The notes: a model not told the origin generated them from the sequence alone. 64,000 nucleotides of DNA from Torreya grandis (GCA_037957365.1 JARHVA010004090.1:1296001-1360000); one strand, 5' to 3'; numbered from the stretch's first letter, positions 30,543 through 41,995 are shown. Translations and numbers: made by a program.

Positions 30543-33500
30543 TGTTAGTTCCCAATTATACACCTCTTGCATTCAATCTTGCACACTTGAGAACATGGCA
30601 AAAGTAGATGATAAACTTGAATTATGTCATTATAACTAGGGAAGGGTTTAGCATCTAGATGGACTAAACATAGAAAATGATTGGATGACACCAATAAAAG
30701 GTTTGGTTAGTTCCATTATAATTCTATCTCTACTTAAACTAAGGTGAGAGGACCTATGGGGTAGCTTTCTCATATGGAATCACACTACCATTCAATCTCT
30801 AAGAGATTATTAGCACACACAAATCTAATAAAAGCATAACCAAACTTGCACATTTCGCTTGATAATATTTGTCACACAAGTTATGAAAATGATCTTAAAT
30901 CTGACACAAGATACTAAAGATGGATAAGAGGGTGATTGAAATATTTATTTCTAGAGAAAATATTGAAAACTAGGAGCCAAATTGGAGATTACAATGCTAG
31001 ATTTCAAAGACCAAATATAGACACATTTTAGATTTGCAATAATTATGCATCTATTATAAAATAACACTTAGAATATTCAATAACATATATCATCTGTAGG
31101 GATAGGGTAGGTAGGATGAGTTAGGTAGATATAAAAGAGTGGTGATTGATTTCAACATAGGGAAATCCTTCTAATAACCATGTTATAATTAATTACAAGA
31201 TGTAAAAGACTAACTATACAAGCTAAAGAAAACCATCAGGAATAGTTTGCATTCATTGATTCTAATCCAATGCAAACATTCAAATAACCCCTAAATATCG
31301 AAGGTATATAATAAAAATAAAGATTCAAGAAATTTCCCTTGTCAACTCCATAAGTCTAAGGTGTTCTTAAAATACTATCAATAAAACACTCCCAAATCAC
31401 AATGCTTAAAGGAATTTATAACCAATATCCATGCCTAGAATGACTACCATTAATAAGTATAAAATTATATACCGAATAAAAAATGTATGAAGAATGTACG
31501 ATTGCAATTCATTGACAAGATACAACATAAATCATAGATGTTGTCATTAACTTGAAAATATTTTAATGTACATAATGTTTATAATGCATAACAATGATGA
31601 AAATCATGGTGTATTTGCTTTAAAATATGGGAGACATACACAAAATTCTCTCAAAGCTTGCTAATGACTGAAAAATTACAATCACCTTAGCAAGAGAGAC
31701 AAAACACACATAACAAGTATCCCAAAATAAATAAAAACCTATGTAGAGAGGAAAATCCCTCTTTACTTATACAAATATCTCACCCAAAAAACTCCTCCAA
31801 GATGCTCCCAATGGAAGATGCCTTTGATCATGCCTAGAATCTCATGCTTTGATACGAAATCATTTTGGTAGATGGTTGTCCATGTAATGATGAATTTTTA
31901 TAACAAACGTTGATCTACCCAGATGAAAATCCTTACATGTGGGCTATAGGGAGAATAGTCTCTTTGATATCAAAACTAATTTTGTCTTCATGTGTAATTA
32001 CTTTGCCTTACTCTCCAACTAAAAAATTTCCAAACTTCAATCTTGTGGATGGATGCCCTCCTTCATGTGCAAGACAAAGAATGTCTTTAGCTTTGTTATG
32101 ATTACATCATAATGCTCCAGTTGTAATGGAGGTAGTGTAGGATCCATGGCCATTTGAATATGCTTCCAATGGCCCACTTTGGTCTCGAAACCCTTGTAAC
32201 AATCATCCTCATACATGGAGCTCTTTGACATTAACCAAATATTAGAAATGGCACTTAGCTTAGTTTTTACCTTTTTAGCTTTGACTTTATCTTTTCACTT
32301 TTCCTTTTCCTTATTTTCCTTTTTTTCTCTTTACCACCAAACATAATAGTTAAATGTGCACATTTCACTTTATTTTTCCTTATGTGGGATTTTGGGCCCT
32401 TATTGAAATATTTTACTTTTTTGGGTTGGATAAATTTTGGGCTTCAACTATAAATTTACATGTTTTAGCTTTCTAGGATTCCAAAAGTCTGATGAACATT
32501 TGCAATTTGTAATTTCAAAGTTGCAATTTGATGTTGTAGTTCCACCTAAAAATTTTGGTTTATCTTTAGCTTTATGTGTATACGGAAGGTTTGGGAACTT
32601 GAAATGCACAATGTAATTTGAAATTGTAAATGAATGTTCCATCTCTACTAAAAAATTCCATCATGGACTTGATCCTTTGACCTAGTGTTGACCGATGGGT
32701 TTCAGACCTTGGAATGCATATTGAAATTTGCAATTTTTTAAATTTGTAAATGTAAGTTGCATTCCCACAATAAATTTCCACTGTACCTCTTGAATATCCA
32801 TGGATGGAGATACTATCCTCTCATTCTGGAGTCAAAGATCAAAAAAAAATTCATATATTTTATCTACTTAGGGAATATCAACCATGTTATCTCCTTTACA
32901 AGGAACTTCTAGTTGAAAATCACTCCCACTACTATTTATATCATTCGAGATTTTATAAACACAAGCTCTTTCCAATGTTGGAAACATTGAAAAGTAATAA
33001 AATGTCTACAAAGTATAATTCTCATAATTATGTGTTTATTTCTCACTTACAAAAAAAATCTGATAATCCATGAAGCTTCAATTTGAGAAATTCCTTTTGG
33101 TCTTGACCTGTCAGTGGTGCTACCTCATAAATGTGTGTTATAAAATCACACCTAAGATGTTTTAACCACATAAAATGGTCTACTACACTATCATTCAATG
33201 CTTGAATATGACTTAGAAGCATGTAGCAGGCCCCTCTAAGATGTTATATGTAACGTGCAAGGTATTTTGAACATCTAAGCATGTTAATAGGAATGTTTCC
33301 ATTTAGATGGATAATCAAGTATGGTATTACACCATTTAATTTTTTTTAATGATAACCATAATGATAAACACTAAGAAGAAGCTTCTCATTTATTGGAAGT
33401 GGGAGTGACATTTGAGCTTTAAAAATATTAGTAAGTGGACTATTCATGTGTATAGATCCTGTAGGACAAGATATCATAGCTGGGAAAGCCTAGAGTCTTT

Positions 33501-35215
33501 ATTCTACATGAAAATTTTGATTATAGACTAAATGTTATTCATCAATCCTTCTAAATATTCTTTGAGACATCAAACATCATGCACCACAATCTATTGACCT
33601 TGTGTCTTGATTATTTGGTGATGGAGATGATAAATCCACACCATTATTCTTAAATTCACTCTAGCTTGACATTTGATCTTGAATGAAGCCTTCATTTTGT
33701 TCATGATTCTCAACTTCAACATTTTCATTTACAAAATCAATTGATTCTTCCTTTCTCTATTATGTAGATTTAACTAATATTGAAGATGAATGACCATCTT
33801 CCTTTAGTCTATTATTATTCACATTAGCTTTTATGACTTCTTTATATTTTTGACCAATGGTTCATGTGGAAAGAGAGTATTTTGTCCACACAAAATCTTA
33901 ATTTCATAAACAATGTTTTCTTTTTGAAGACATCTATTATGCACAACCTTTTTTCTTATAAAAAATTATAGATTTATTTCTCTTATGGTCATCACTAAGC
34001 AAGAAAAGCACACACATATCACTTTGGTAGGAATTCAACTTTTACATGCACACCCTTCCATACTATGGGATAGGGGAATCTAACTATAGATTACAAATTC
34101 CAAGTTTGTAATATGACATTGTTTGTCCACTAAAAATATCCACTCTAATCTTGGATATGTGTCAAAACCCTTTATAAACCTTCACCATCATGGACTTCAG
34201 AGTTTCATTTACAATTTAAAAATTATAATTCCAATTTTTGTAATGTAATTTTATATTTTTGCTTCACATCTCCATCATTGGGTTTTAGACATTGCCTTAC
34301 ATGTTACAATTTACAATTGTAAATTTATATTGACTTTTTCTACCAAATCCCCACATTTGATTTGTTTGAAAACTATTTTTATTTACCTCCAAGTGGGATG
34401 CCTTCATTCATTTTCAAACTTTTCTTTGTCCTTTTGAAATTTCCATGTGGGATTAGAATCAATATGTGGCATGGGGTTTGACACATTTACATGGCCTCTT
34501 TTAACTTTCTACGTGGATAATGAAGACCCCTGAGTGGACTTCCTTATGGGATATTGAAAAAATTGTACACTTTGCTTTTCCTTTCTGAAATCATCATAGT
34601 CTTCCACATGGACATAGGATAAAATACACTAACATAGGCTTTTAAAACATTTCCATGCGGCAAAAATTATTTTTTAAATATGTCCTAGCAAGTGGTAGAG
34701 ATTTGCATGCACTTTGTAATATGCAAAGTTACATTTGGATTTAAAACTTCTATCATGGACCTAGGATCTTCAAATGCAATTTGTAAATTGCAAAATGTAA
34801 TTTGTAAATTGCAAAATGTAAAGTTGCATTTTGATTTAAAACTCCTACCACTCCCGTTTGTAAAAATATTTATGGACCATGAGTTGAGCATGGGTTTCGG
34901 AATGCCATTTACAAGTTGCAAAATTGCAATTATAAATCAACATTGTATTTGTCCCCTGAAGTTCCTTAGACTTCGCAATTTTAATACTTATTCACATCTT
35001 TTATCTTCCCAAATTGATGTTTATCACATTACCTATAAATAATACACAAACATGAAAATGTTAAATATTAGTTGAAACCAATTTTTATAGGGTTTCCATA
35101 ACATAGATGTGGAAATGGGATTTTTATGACCCAAATGAATAGTTTATGGATAGGTGGAAATAGTTAAATTTTTCAAGTGGGTAAAAATTTCTTAGTGTAG
35201 ATTTGGGTACCAACA
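30543..35215 (-). repeat. 3' LTR of D
   Basis: On the + strand it reads TGTTAGTTCCC...GGTACCAACA. It aligns with 47552-52172 throughout, for example the shared 'TAGATATAAAAGAGTGGTG' near 31123 and 48079. It contains internal repeats rich in AATTTGCAAATT-like words (32480-32790, 34200-34340, 34690-34960). The open frames at 31910-32101 and 32804-33073 have counterparts disrupted in the partner LTR, so they are not genes. Confidence 0.92.
32480..32790. repeat. About 110-bp tandem units in LTR D
   Basis: Three units start near 32490, 32600 and 32707. Each runs 'GGAAT GCANATTG(A)AATTTGCAA...TTGTAAATG...TTGCATTCC' and is followed by an 'AAATTTCC' word. The equivalent block in the partner LTR is near 49430-49740. 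Related words recur again near 34250-34340 and 34690-34960. Confidence 0.6.
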
Positions 35216-35479
35216 CTAGCTCTTACTTGGTAGTGTACACCACCTATGAGTATGCAAAAAACCCTAGAAAATAAGACCGGGTTCCAATCCCTTCGGTCAC
35301 AGAGTCAAAATTTTGATAGTTTCATAACAAACACCTTTAAAGACCCAAAATAACAAGGTTAAATCGATAAAAATAGATTAGGAGGATCTAAGAGTGAACA
35401 CATAATGAAAATTAAGAAAAAGAACTATACAAACAAGGCCTAACATAGAGGTGTAAGAAAATAACAAAACTATACATTA
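35216..35479 (-). other. 3' untranslated part of D with degraded polypurine tract
   Basis: On the - strand the sequence directly before the 3' LTR reads AAGTAAGAGCTAG (35216-35231), a weakened purine tract. Nothing else was recognised. Confidence 0.45.
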
Positions 35480-36830
35480 TACATTACTTTACACAAACAT
35501 GGACCTAGTGGAGGAAGTGCCTCAGATGTCTGCCATTAACTAGCAGCTCCAGTATCTCACCATCCAGGTCTCTTAAAAAGTTGTGTTTCCCAATTTTATA
35601 GTAAATAGAATAGGAAACCATCCACAAAACATCAAATTTTCCATGTTTACCTTTCTCCTCATGTCTATCATCCCAGAGTAAAACCAGATCACCTACTTGA
35701 AAATTTATCAGAGTGAGCTTTATGTTGAATATCCTCTTGAGACTTTCCTTGAACTTGAGGTGTCTTTCTTGAGCTTGTCTTCTAGTTTCATCAAGCTCAA
35801 TAATCTAGTTCATTGTACTTTTATAGTGGTTAACTTCATCAGCTTGTCCTAAATGTTTCATGAACTTATAGGTTAGTAACTGCATATTCATAGGTAAAAT
35901 AAATTGAGTTCCAAAAACAATATCAAAAGGAATCTTGATTTTAGCTCTCCTAAGTGTGATCCTATCATCCCATAAGGAAAATTTTAGATGTTCACGCCAC
36001 TTCTTCTTGTTATCTTCCAAATTTATTTTAATGATTTTGAGAAAGTTCTTATTACTGGATTTTGCTTGCCCATTCCCTTGAGGGTTGTAATTAGAAGCAT
36101 AAGCTAATTTGATCCCGTACTCATTACACAATCCCACCAAAGGCTTAGCCTTGAAAATCATGGCATTATTATAAACTACCTTCATATGCACACCAAATCT
36201 ACAAATAATGTGATTCAATAAAAAATCCATGATCACCTAATGTGTGGCCTTCTTTTTAGGGACAACTTCATCCCATTTCATGAAGTAATCAGTTACAACC
36301 AATATCCACTTATGTCCAAAAATTGGTGAATCAATGAAATCCATTCCCCATTGTCTAAGTGGTCCTTAAATCATTATAAGTTGTAAAGGAAGAGAATCAG
36401 GAGATTTCAACCTTCTAACAAAGCGCTAACATTTCTCATATTTTCATACTTTTTGAATAATATCATTGAATAGTGACAGCCATTAATAACCATCTCTCAA
36501 AATATTATGATCTATAATTGTAGGTAAAAGGTGACCACCACACACTCCAATGTGAAAGTCTTCAATTAAATTGGCAATTTCTTCCTCTACCAAACATCGT
36601 AGGAGAACTCCATCTGGATTCTTCCATGCCAATCCATCTTCAGTCAAGAGATACTTTTGGGATATAATTTTAAGAGTTCTCCTTTGGTTGTTGTCCAAAT
36701 CAGGGGGATAATTAAAACTTTTCAAGTAGTAAACAATGTGTTTATACCATGAATACATGTTAATTCTATTCAAAGAATGATCAATATTGAAAACATCATT
36801 TTTTACCTCCATAGCTTACAAATTTGTCTT
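35480..36830 (-). pseudogene. Integrase relic of D
   Basis: The - strand translation holds the zinc-binding N-terminus in 36483-36812 (FHIGVCGGHLL, ILRDGY, then KYEKC). The catalytic core follows with QWGMDFIDSPIFGHKWILVV and FMKW near 36270-36350. The 144-codon open frame 35805-36236 has RFGVHMKVVYNN and then SNYNPQGNGQAKSSNKNF. A GPY-like C-terminal module is near 35580-35720 (GDLVLLWDDR, HGKFD, WMVSYSI). The catalytic aspartate of 'DNA' after RFGV is N, and stops separate the segments, so it is inactive. Integrase would insert the cDNA. Family assignment to Ty3/gypsy is secure. Confidence 0.9.
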
Positions 36831-37389
36831 AACTATGAGCTTGGCTAAGCCCATCCCTCACACTAAATTTGTAGTTTGGATCTCCATGTCATAATATTAC
36901 AACTTATTGAACCTCCTACATCTCTTTCTTGATACTTAAATCTAACTTAATATGTCCTTAACCATTGTTAGCAGGACACATGTAATGATATTTAAACTCA
37001 AAATGTAGGGTCTAAACATTTTAATAGCTTTCAAGAGAGCAAAATCTTGTTTTTTCATATAGCATATTTTAGTTCAGATCCATACATAGATTTTATAAAT
37101 AAATATATGTGTTTTTCATGAACATCATCATTAATTTGTAGTAGAACAACAACCACAGTATTATGTGATGCAAAAGAGAATATTTTAAACTCCCTAGTGT
37201 AGTTAGGACTAGCCAAGATAGGGGCAGACTTCAAGACTCATTTGATGTCATTGAAATATTGTATAGCCTTCTCCTCTCACTTGATGGTTTGGTCTTTCTT
37301 TAACATGGAAGTAATAGGCAAAGTGATTTCTGCAAAGCTATACACAAACCTTCTAATGAATTTTATTTGTCTAAAAAAAGACTAAATTC
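36831..37389 (-). pseudogene. Ty3-type RNase H relic of D
   Basis: It follows the RT in the same strand and order. Readable blocks are SAPILASPNYTREFKIFSFA, then LLQINDD and LYEKTRFCSLKAIKMFRPYI (near 37000-37230). These match the gypsy RNase H pattern 'AP.L.SPD..K.F.I...AS' and 'Y...EK...AL..A...FR.Y'. Several codons are stops. This is the conventional RNase H, distinct from the extra RNase H-like domain at 38480-39176. Confidence 0.75.
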
Positions 37390-38300
37390 CCTTCTTGGAC
37401 TGTGGGATAGGCACTTTGTCAATGGCTTCCACTCTTTTTGGTTCTATCACGACACCATCCTTAGATATTATATGTCCCAAAAACATGTCCTTTTGTAATC
37501 TAAATTGACATTTCTTTGGATTAAGGGAAATACTAAATTCCCTAGATCTAAGGAAAACTTTCTCTATATGCTCCAAATGCTCTTTTCTATTTTTGGAGTA
37601 CACTATAATGTCATCCTGATACATAATAATGAACTTGGTAGTTACCCCTTAAAAATTAGCATCCATAGCTATCTAAAATATTGAACTATCATTCATTAAC
37701 CCAAAAGGCATCCTCATATGGACATAAGTGCCCCAAGGCATTGTAAATGTAGTCTTGGGTCTCTTAGATTATTTTACCACAACCTAGTTATACCTTAAGA
37801 AACCATCTAATGTGTACAACATTTCTAATCCTATAACACTCTGTAATAGGTTATCCATATTAAGAAAGGGGTAATTATCCTTCATAGAATCTTTATTCAA
37901 AGTTCTAAAATCCACACACAAGTGGATGCCACCATTTTTATTTATTACAGGGACTAAGTTTTACACCCTTGATGAATAATTGATGGGCTAAATATTCCCA
38001 TCATCCCTTAATTTATTTAACTCTTCCCACATCTTGGTAACCAAGATGGGGTTGATAGGTCTTTGATTTTACCTAAAATTTTTGCTATCATGCTACAATG
38101 GGATGATGTGTTTACATAAATCCTCTCTATACACTTTATTTTTGGAATAATACCAAGCCAAGAAATCCTAATACTTCATCATTAGTTGCATGTAGGCTTG
38201 CTTCCCATCTGCACTCAAATGATTATCAATCTAGACCTTTCTTGGATTTTTGTTAGATCCCAAATTTCATTCAGTCACATCTTTTGAGATAAATAGATCT
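37390..38300 (-). pseudogene. Reverse transcriptase relic of D
   Basis: Motifs run in order on the - strand. INPILVTKMWEELNKLRDDG and NLVPVINKNGGIHL are followed by CVDFRTLNKDSMKDNYPF (near 37880-37935), LDGFLRYN, TYVHMRMPFGLMN and the catalytic MYQDDIIVYSKN (near 37590-37624, 'Y.DD' as YQDD). The open frame 37382-37624 ends with CQFRLQKDMFLGHIISKDGV, the gypsy 'LGH.IS..GI' motif. The DD pair is intact, but stops upstream break the frame. Fingers, palm and thumb are all present, so this was a full domain. Confidence 0.9.
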
Positions 38301-38479
38301 TGAGCTTTCATTTAGTCTACTTCATCAAAAGATGACTCTAACCTCACCAATCACCATGGGATGGTATTTATTTTCAGTTGAATGATGTCCTTCCCAATCA
38401 AGGTTTTCTTCCCATCATAGGTCTTAACTATGGACTCTAAGTCTATAATCTAATCTTTAAATTCCACTTCATAATTGAT

Positions 38480-38493
38480 AAAACTTTTAATCT

Positions 38494-38531
<38 letters not shown>

Positions 38532-39176
38532 AATTGCCAATGATGAATGTTGTCTAGGATTGAAGGCCTAACAAGTACCTCCACTTGATAGTGATACTGA
38601 GGGTTTATATTTTCAATTTCAAACTGAGCACCCAACCATGCAAGTCTATCATATTCCTCATTGAAACTTATATCATGATAAAAAAATATTGAAAGCATCA
38701 AATAATTTTAACAAATCCCATACAACATTCCTAGATTGTTTTAACATTTTATTTTTTGTGGCGTAAGCATTTTGGACCTACTTAACCACTATCTAAAAAT
38801 CACACTTTACAATCAAACTTGTATTTTCATGTTCTCGAACAATTCTCAAACCAAGCAAGAGTTCCTCATACTCAGAAATGTTGTTAGTGCACTCAAAAGA
38901 TAGCTTGAAAGAAAACCTAAAATATTTTTTACTAGGAGCATAGAAGACAACCCCCACTCCATTTATAAGATTGGAGTAGGACCCATCAAAATAAATTATC
39001 CAAACATCACCACTTTCTTTTTTAGGTTTAACATCAATAAAAACTAGTTGTTCAACATAATCTACATTTCCACCAAAGATTCCCAACTCCACATCAGTGT
39101 ACATAACCTCATTTAGATTAAGTTTTAGATTTTTAAGTACATGTAACATCTTGGGCTCTCTATGAATTCTCACCAT
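38480..39176 (-). pseudogene. Extra RNase H-like domain (aRNH type) of D, upstream of RT
   Basis: The 127-codon open frame 38793-39176 contains WIIYFDGSYSNLINGVGVVF and CTNNISEYEELLLGLR, the first two acidic-site motifs of an RNase H fold with the 'TNN.AEYEAL..GL' form known from Tat-group gypsy elements. The third motif follows as LIVKCDF. Downstream, 38492-38701 carries VEVLVRPSILDNIHHWQFF, a block linked to this domain in plant elements, ending in a poly-Asp run encoded by an (ATC)n repeat. On the - strand this domain lies between protease and RT, and not between RNase H and integrase. Stops in the linker show it is dead. Confidence 0.8.
38495..38528 (-). repeat. (ATC)n trinucleotide run coding poly-Asp
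   Basis: About eleven ATC units on the + strand read as consecutive Asp codons on the - strand, in the position where related elements have an acidic 'EDDE' stretch after 'HWQ.F'. This is a replication-slippage expansion within a former coding region. Confidence 0.9.
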
Positions 39177-39245
39177 CTTACCCTCTAAGGGAATGGTGGC
39201 ATAATAAATATCTATCTACACACTACCACCTATTCTAGAAGCTCA

Positions 39246-39250
39246 TTTTA
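39246..39250. repeat. Target-site duplication of B (left)
   Basis: TTTTA, repeated exactly at 44427-44431. Confidence 0.92.
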
Positions 39251-39880
39251 TGTCAGGGAACCTAGAACAATAAACATGCTCTGATCCCTACTTTGTCATG
39301 ATCTTGCTCCACCAATTAGAGCACATATGATTACTTCTTGTATTAGCAACTAAACATGGAATTTAACCAAAATCAATAAGTAACTAGAAATATGAAACAA
39401 CACAGGAATTGAGAGACAATACACAATTGTATTAATAATCACTCAGAAGAATATATAATAAAGAAGATGCCACTTCTTCTTCCACCTCAAAGGTTCGCCA
39501 CACCTCAAGACCTTCTTCTCTCTCTCTCTCGGTCCCAACAATCAACTCCAATATAGAATTGATGTTCACCTCTCCAACCAGTCAGTAACACGTTGCCAGT
39601 TCACCAAGTACACAACCGTACTCCAAGTAGATCTCCTGCTCTCTGTTGCTACCTGCAAATAGCTAAACCTTACTCACCATTGTAGATCTCCTATAGAAAG
39701 TCATGCACACATGCTGACCAAGATCATACACATACGAAGAACCCTGCTAATTCTCCAAACCAGTACCCACCTTGGTACTGTGGCACTAGGAGGAACACAT
39801 CATTGCTCTCTTCTCTCTAAAGGAGCTTATTGCTCTCTTACTCACTAGCTACAAGTTTTACAATACAACCCATGAGTTCA

Positions 39881-39888
39881 TATATAGA
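39881..39888 (-). promoter_or_regulatory. Putative TATA box, 3' LTR of B
   Basis: TCTATATA on the - strand, conserved in the 5' LTR at 44071-44078 and in LTR C. Confidence 0.55.
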
Positions 39889-40030
39889 TCTCATGCTTAC
39901 AATAATTAGACTAACCTAATTACAATAATTAGACATGCAACTCAAGACTAAGACTAGCCTTCAACATGCAAACAAATAGTCCAAAAATAGACTCTCTCAG
40001 ATCAACATGCAAACTGCCTGTTCACGCACA

Positions 40031-40141
40031 GGATGTCGATGTCGGCTCCTTCATGATTGACGTCAGCCGACTGGTGATCGACGTCAGTTGCTTCTTCTTT
40101 GCTATCTAACCGACGTCAGTTGATCAAACCGATGCCAGTTT
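40031..40141 (-). promoter_or_regulatory. DRE/C-box palindrome array, 3' LTR of B
   Basis: Five degenerate units are centred near 40040, 40060, 40081, 40115 and 40134, including AACCGACGTCAGTT and GATCGACGTCAGTT. In this copy several CG dinucleotides have become TG or CA, so full palindromes are eroded. The array lies about 140-260 bp upstream of the TATA box on the - strand. Confidence 0.6.
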
Positions 40142-40236
40142 CCCTACAACAGATTCTGCAACTCCCCACAACTCTGCATCCTTCTTAACTTTTCCTATTT
40201 GCATCCTGGTGAAGCTTTTAACTCCACAACCTAACA

Positions 40237-40249
40237 ATCTCCCACTTGG
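40237..40249 (-). other. Polypurine tract of B
   Basis: On the - strand CCAAGTGGGAGAT lies directly before the TGTTAGG start of the 3' LTR. This is the plus-strand primer site in reverse transcription. Confidence 0.9.
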
Positions 40250-40289
40250 AGATAAATAGCTGCATCTGTACCTATACCTGTGCACCGTC

Positions 40290-40850
40290 TAAATTATTCC
40301 TTGGCTTGTATTCCTCTTCAAGATCAATCCTGAAGACCAACCACCACACAATTTGTGATGCCGCACCTGTCATTCAAGTAACCTGCCACATCCGAACCTA
40401 CATATCCATGTAGTGAAGAACTTGACCCTGCATAACAAGAATCCCTCCTGCTAGTCCCACTGAACTGCCCTCCAGTACTCCTTCCCTGAATTGGCTCCAT
40501 ACTTTCTGACAAACCCCACTGATTGGGAAAACTCAGGTCTACACTAGACCTCATGTGATTTCGAACCCTATTTCAAGCTAAGATTGAACTGTCCAGCCAT
40601 TGGTGTGCTTTCTGATTCTGCAACCTGCATCATGAACCCTGCCAACACCGTCTTCACATTAGCTCCCATTGGAGATAAAATCTCCATGTCTCTTATGCTA
40701 AAGAATTTTGCTGCTCCAAATTCTTCATGACACACCTCTGAACTAACCTTACCCTTAGCTCAGCAAATACCTGTATGTACAAACCTACTAGTAAATCACC
40801 CACATACAGTAACAAGATGATGTTGCGACCATCATCTACCTGGTAAGATA
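40290..40850 (-). pseudogene. Copia RT C-terminus and RNase H relic of B
   Basis: On the - strand, immediately after the C insertion site, the translation reads DDGRNIILLLYVGDLL. The Copia catalytic motif YVDD has become YVGD. A decayed stretch near MKNLEQQ follows, and then the open frame 40324-40554 with LHGYVGSDVAGYL and RCGITNCVV. These match the Copia RNase H block 'L.GY.DAD.AG..D.R.STTG'. Part of the RT thumb appears to be missing or scrambled. Catalytic residues are lost in both domains, so no activity is expected. Confidence 0.85.
40846..40850. repeat. Target-site duplication of C (left)
   Basis: AGATA, repeated at 41996-42000. Confidence 0.85.
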
Positions 40851-40950
40851 TGTTAGGATTGTGGAGCTAAAAGCTTCACTGATGCAAACAGGAGTGGAGG
40901 TTGCAGAATGAGTTGCTGAGTGTCTGAAGTGTTTGGCGTTGGTCTGGCCA

Positions 40951-41045
40951 ACCGGCGTCGGCAGGGTAAGACAGGAAGGCAACCGACGTCGGTCATATAT
41001 CGGCCGGCGTCGGCGACCCCAGGCGGACAGGGACCGACGTCGGTC
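40951..41045 (+). promoter_or_regulatory. DRE/C-box palindrome array in LTR C
   Basis: ACCGGCGTCGGC (40951), ACCGACGTCGGT (40982-40993, perfect palindrome), GCCGGCGTCGGC (41003-41014) and GACCGACGTCGGTC (41032-41045, perfect 14-bp palindrome). The centres are spaced about 20-30 bp apart, 140-230 bp upstream of the TATA box. This is the best-preserved array in the window. Confidence 0.65.
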
Positions 41046-41184
41046 GCCTGTGTAGTTCGACTGCGAGTCAATTACGGGCAGTGAGCTAACGAACGAAGAG
41101 TTTGCATGATGAGTGCTAATTTTAGACTCATAGCTGCGGATCTAATTATTGTAATTAGATGTCTAATCATTGTTTGGATGAGAT

Positions 41185-41194
41185 CTATATAATA
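41185..41194 (+). promoter_or_regulatory. Putative TATA box of LTR C
   Basis: CTATATAATA in the context GAGATCTATATAATAGACTC. The same context occurs in LTRs A and B. Confidence 0.6.
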
Positions 41195-41957
41195 GACTCA
41201 TGGTTGTATTGTAAACGTGTGCTAGGGAGTAAGAGAGCATAATTATAAGCTCCTTCTGTGTGTGAGGTAGAGCTATGGTGCGTTCCTCCTAGTGCCACAG
41301 TACCAGGTGTGTTGGTGCTGGATTGGAGAGCCAGCTGGGTTCTTCAATAAGTAAGATCGTTGATCTGCAGGTGTATGTGTGTGCAAGGTCGAGGTTCACA
41401 GGTGATTGGAACCATTGCTTGACTTGCAGGTGTGCAAGGTCATACAGACAGCAACACTACAGGGAGCAGTATCAGGCAGGATCTACTTGGAGTACAGGTG
41501 TGTACTCGGATAGAGCAAGAGGAAGGCAAGGGAGTTCCTTCCATAAGTATGGTCTGTTGAATTGCAGGTTGTTGCAGATTCATGGGAGATCTACTTGAAG
41601 TACCTTGAGTACTTGTGGAGTGCGTGGAGCACTTGTGGTGTGTGTGGAGCACGGGAGGTGAACACCAACTCTGTATTTGAGTTGGGTGTTGGGACCTGTG
41701 AGAGGGAGAGCTTTGGAGAGGAGAATTACTGTTCACTTGAGGCGTGGGAAACCTCTGTAAGGTGGTGGAGAAGAAGTGGCATCTTCTTTATTGTATTCTT
41801 TTCTGTATAAAGTGTTAATACAATTTGGTATTGTCTCTCATTTGTTGTGTTATTCTGAATTCTAGTTACTTGGTGATCTGGTTAATTTCCGCATATTAAG
41901 TTGCTTGGTATTAGTAATCAAACTGTGTGCTTCCGGTGTACACCCTCTCCCAACAAG

Positions 41958-41969
41958 TGGTATCAGAGC
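41958..41969 (+). other. Fossil primer-binding site inside LTR C
   Basis: TGGTATCAGAGC is the standard Copia site complementary to initiator tRNA-Met, yet it lies 26 bases inside the right end defined by the target duplication. Confidence 0.85.
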
Positions 41970-41995
41970 ATGTTTGTTGCTCTAGATCCCCAACA

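Larger units (their letters stand above)
39251..40236 (-). repeat. 3' LTR of B
   Basis: On the - strand it runs TGTTAGGTTGTGGAG...CCCTGACA. It is preceded by the PPT and contains a DRE/C-box array (40031-40141) and a TATA box near 39881-39888. A fossil PBS-like GGGATCAGAGC lies about 40 bp before the - strand end, with an older ATTGGTGGAGC further upstream. Confidence 0.95.
40851..41995 (+). mobile_element. Solo Copia LTR C, nested in B
   Basis: 1145 bp on the + strand, starting TGTTAGG and ending CCCCAACA, flanked by AGATA. It is related to the LTRs of A and B. A perfect primer-binding sequence, TGGTATCAGAGC, lies inside it at 41958-41969, right after CTCTCCCAACA, which itself looks like an LTR end. 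The outer TSD shows that the inserted unit includes this segment and the 26 bases after it. The equivalent segment, slightly decayed, ends the LTRs of B. The insertion interrupts the RT relic of B just before its catalytic motif. Confidence 0.88.

Noticed and set aside
31910..33073. Open frames in the 3' LTR of D as host genes
   Set aside because: They lie inside a demonstrated LTR and are not conserved in the partner copy.
41323..41736. Open frames of 91 and 98 codons on opposite strands of LTR C
   Set aside because: They are overlapping frames in non-coding R/U5 sequence of relatively higher GC, with no domain.
41956..41969. A complete 5' LTR of C ending at 41955 with a normal PBS and lost body
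   Set aside because: The AGATA duplication places the insertion end at 41995, and B shares the same extension inside its LTRs. A solo LTR with an internal fossil PBS explains more.
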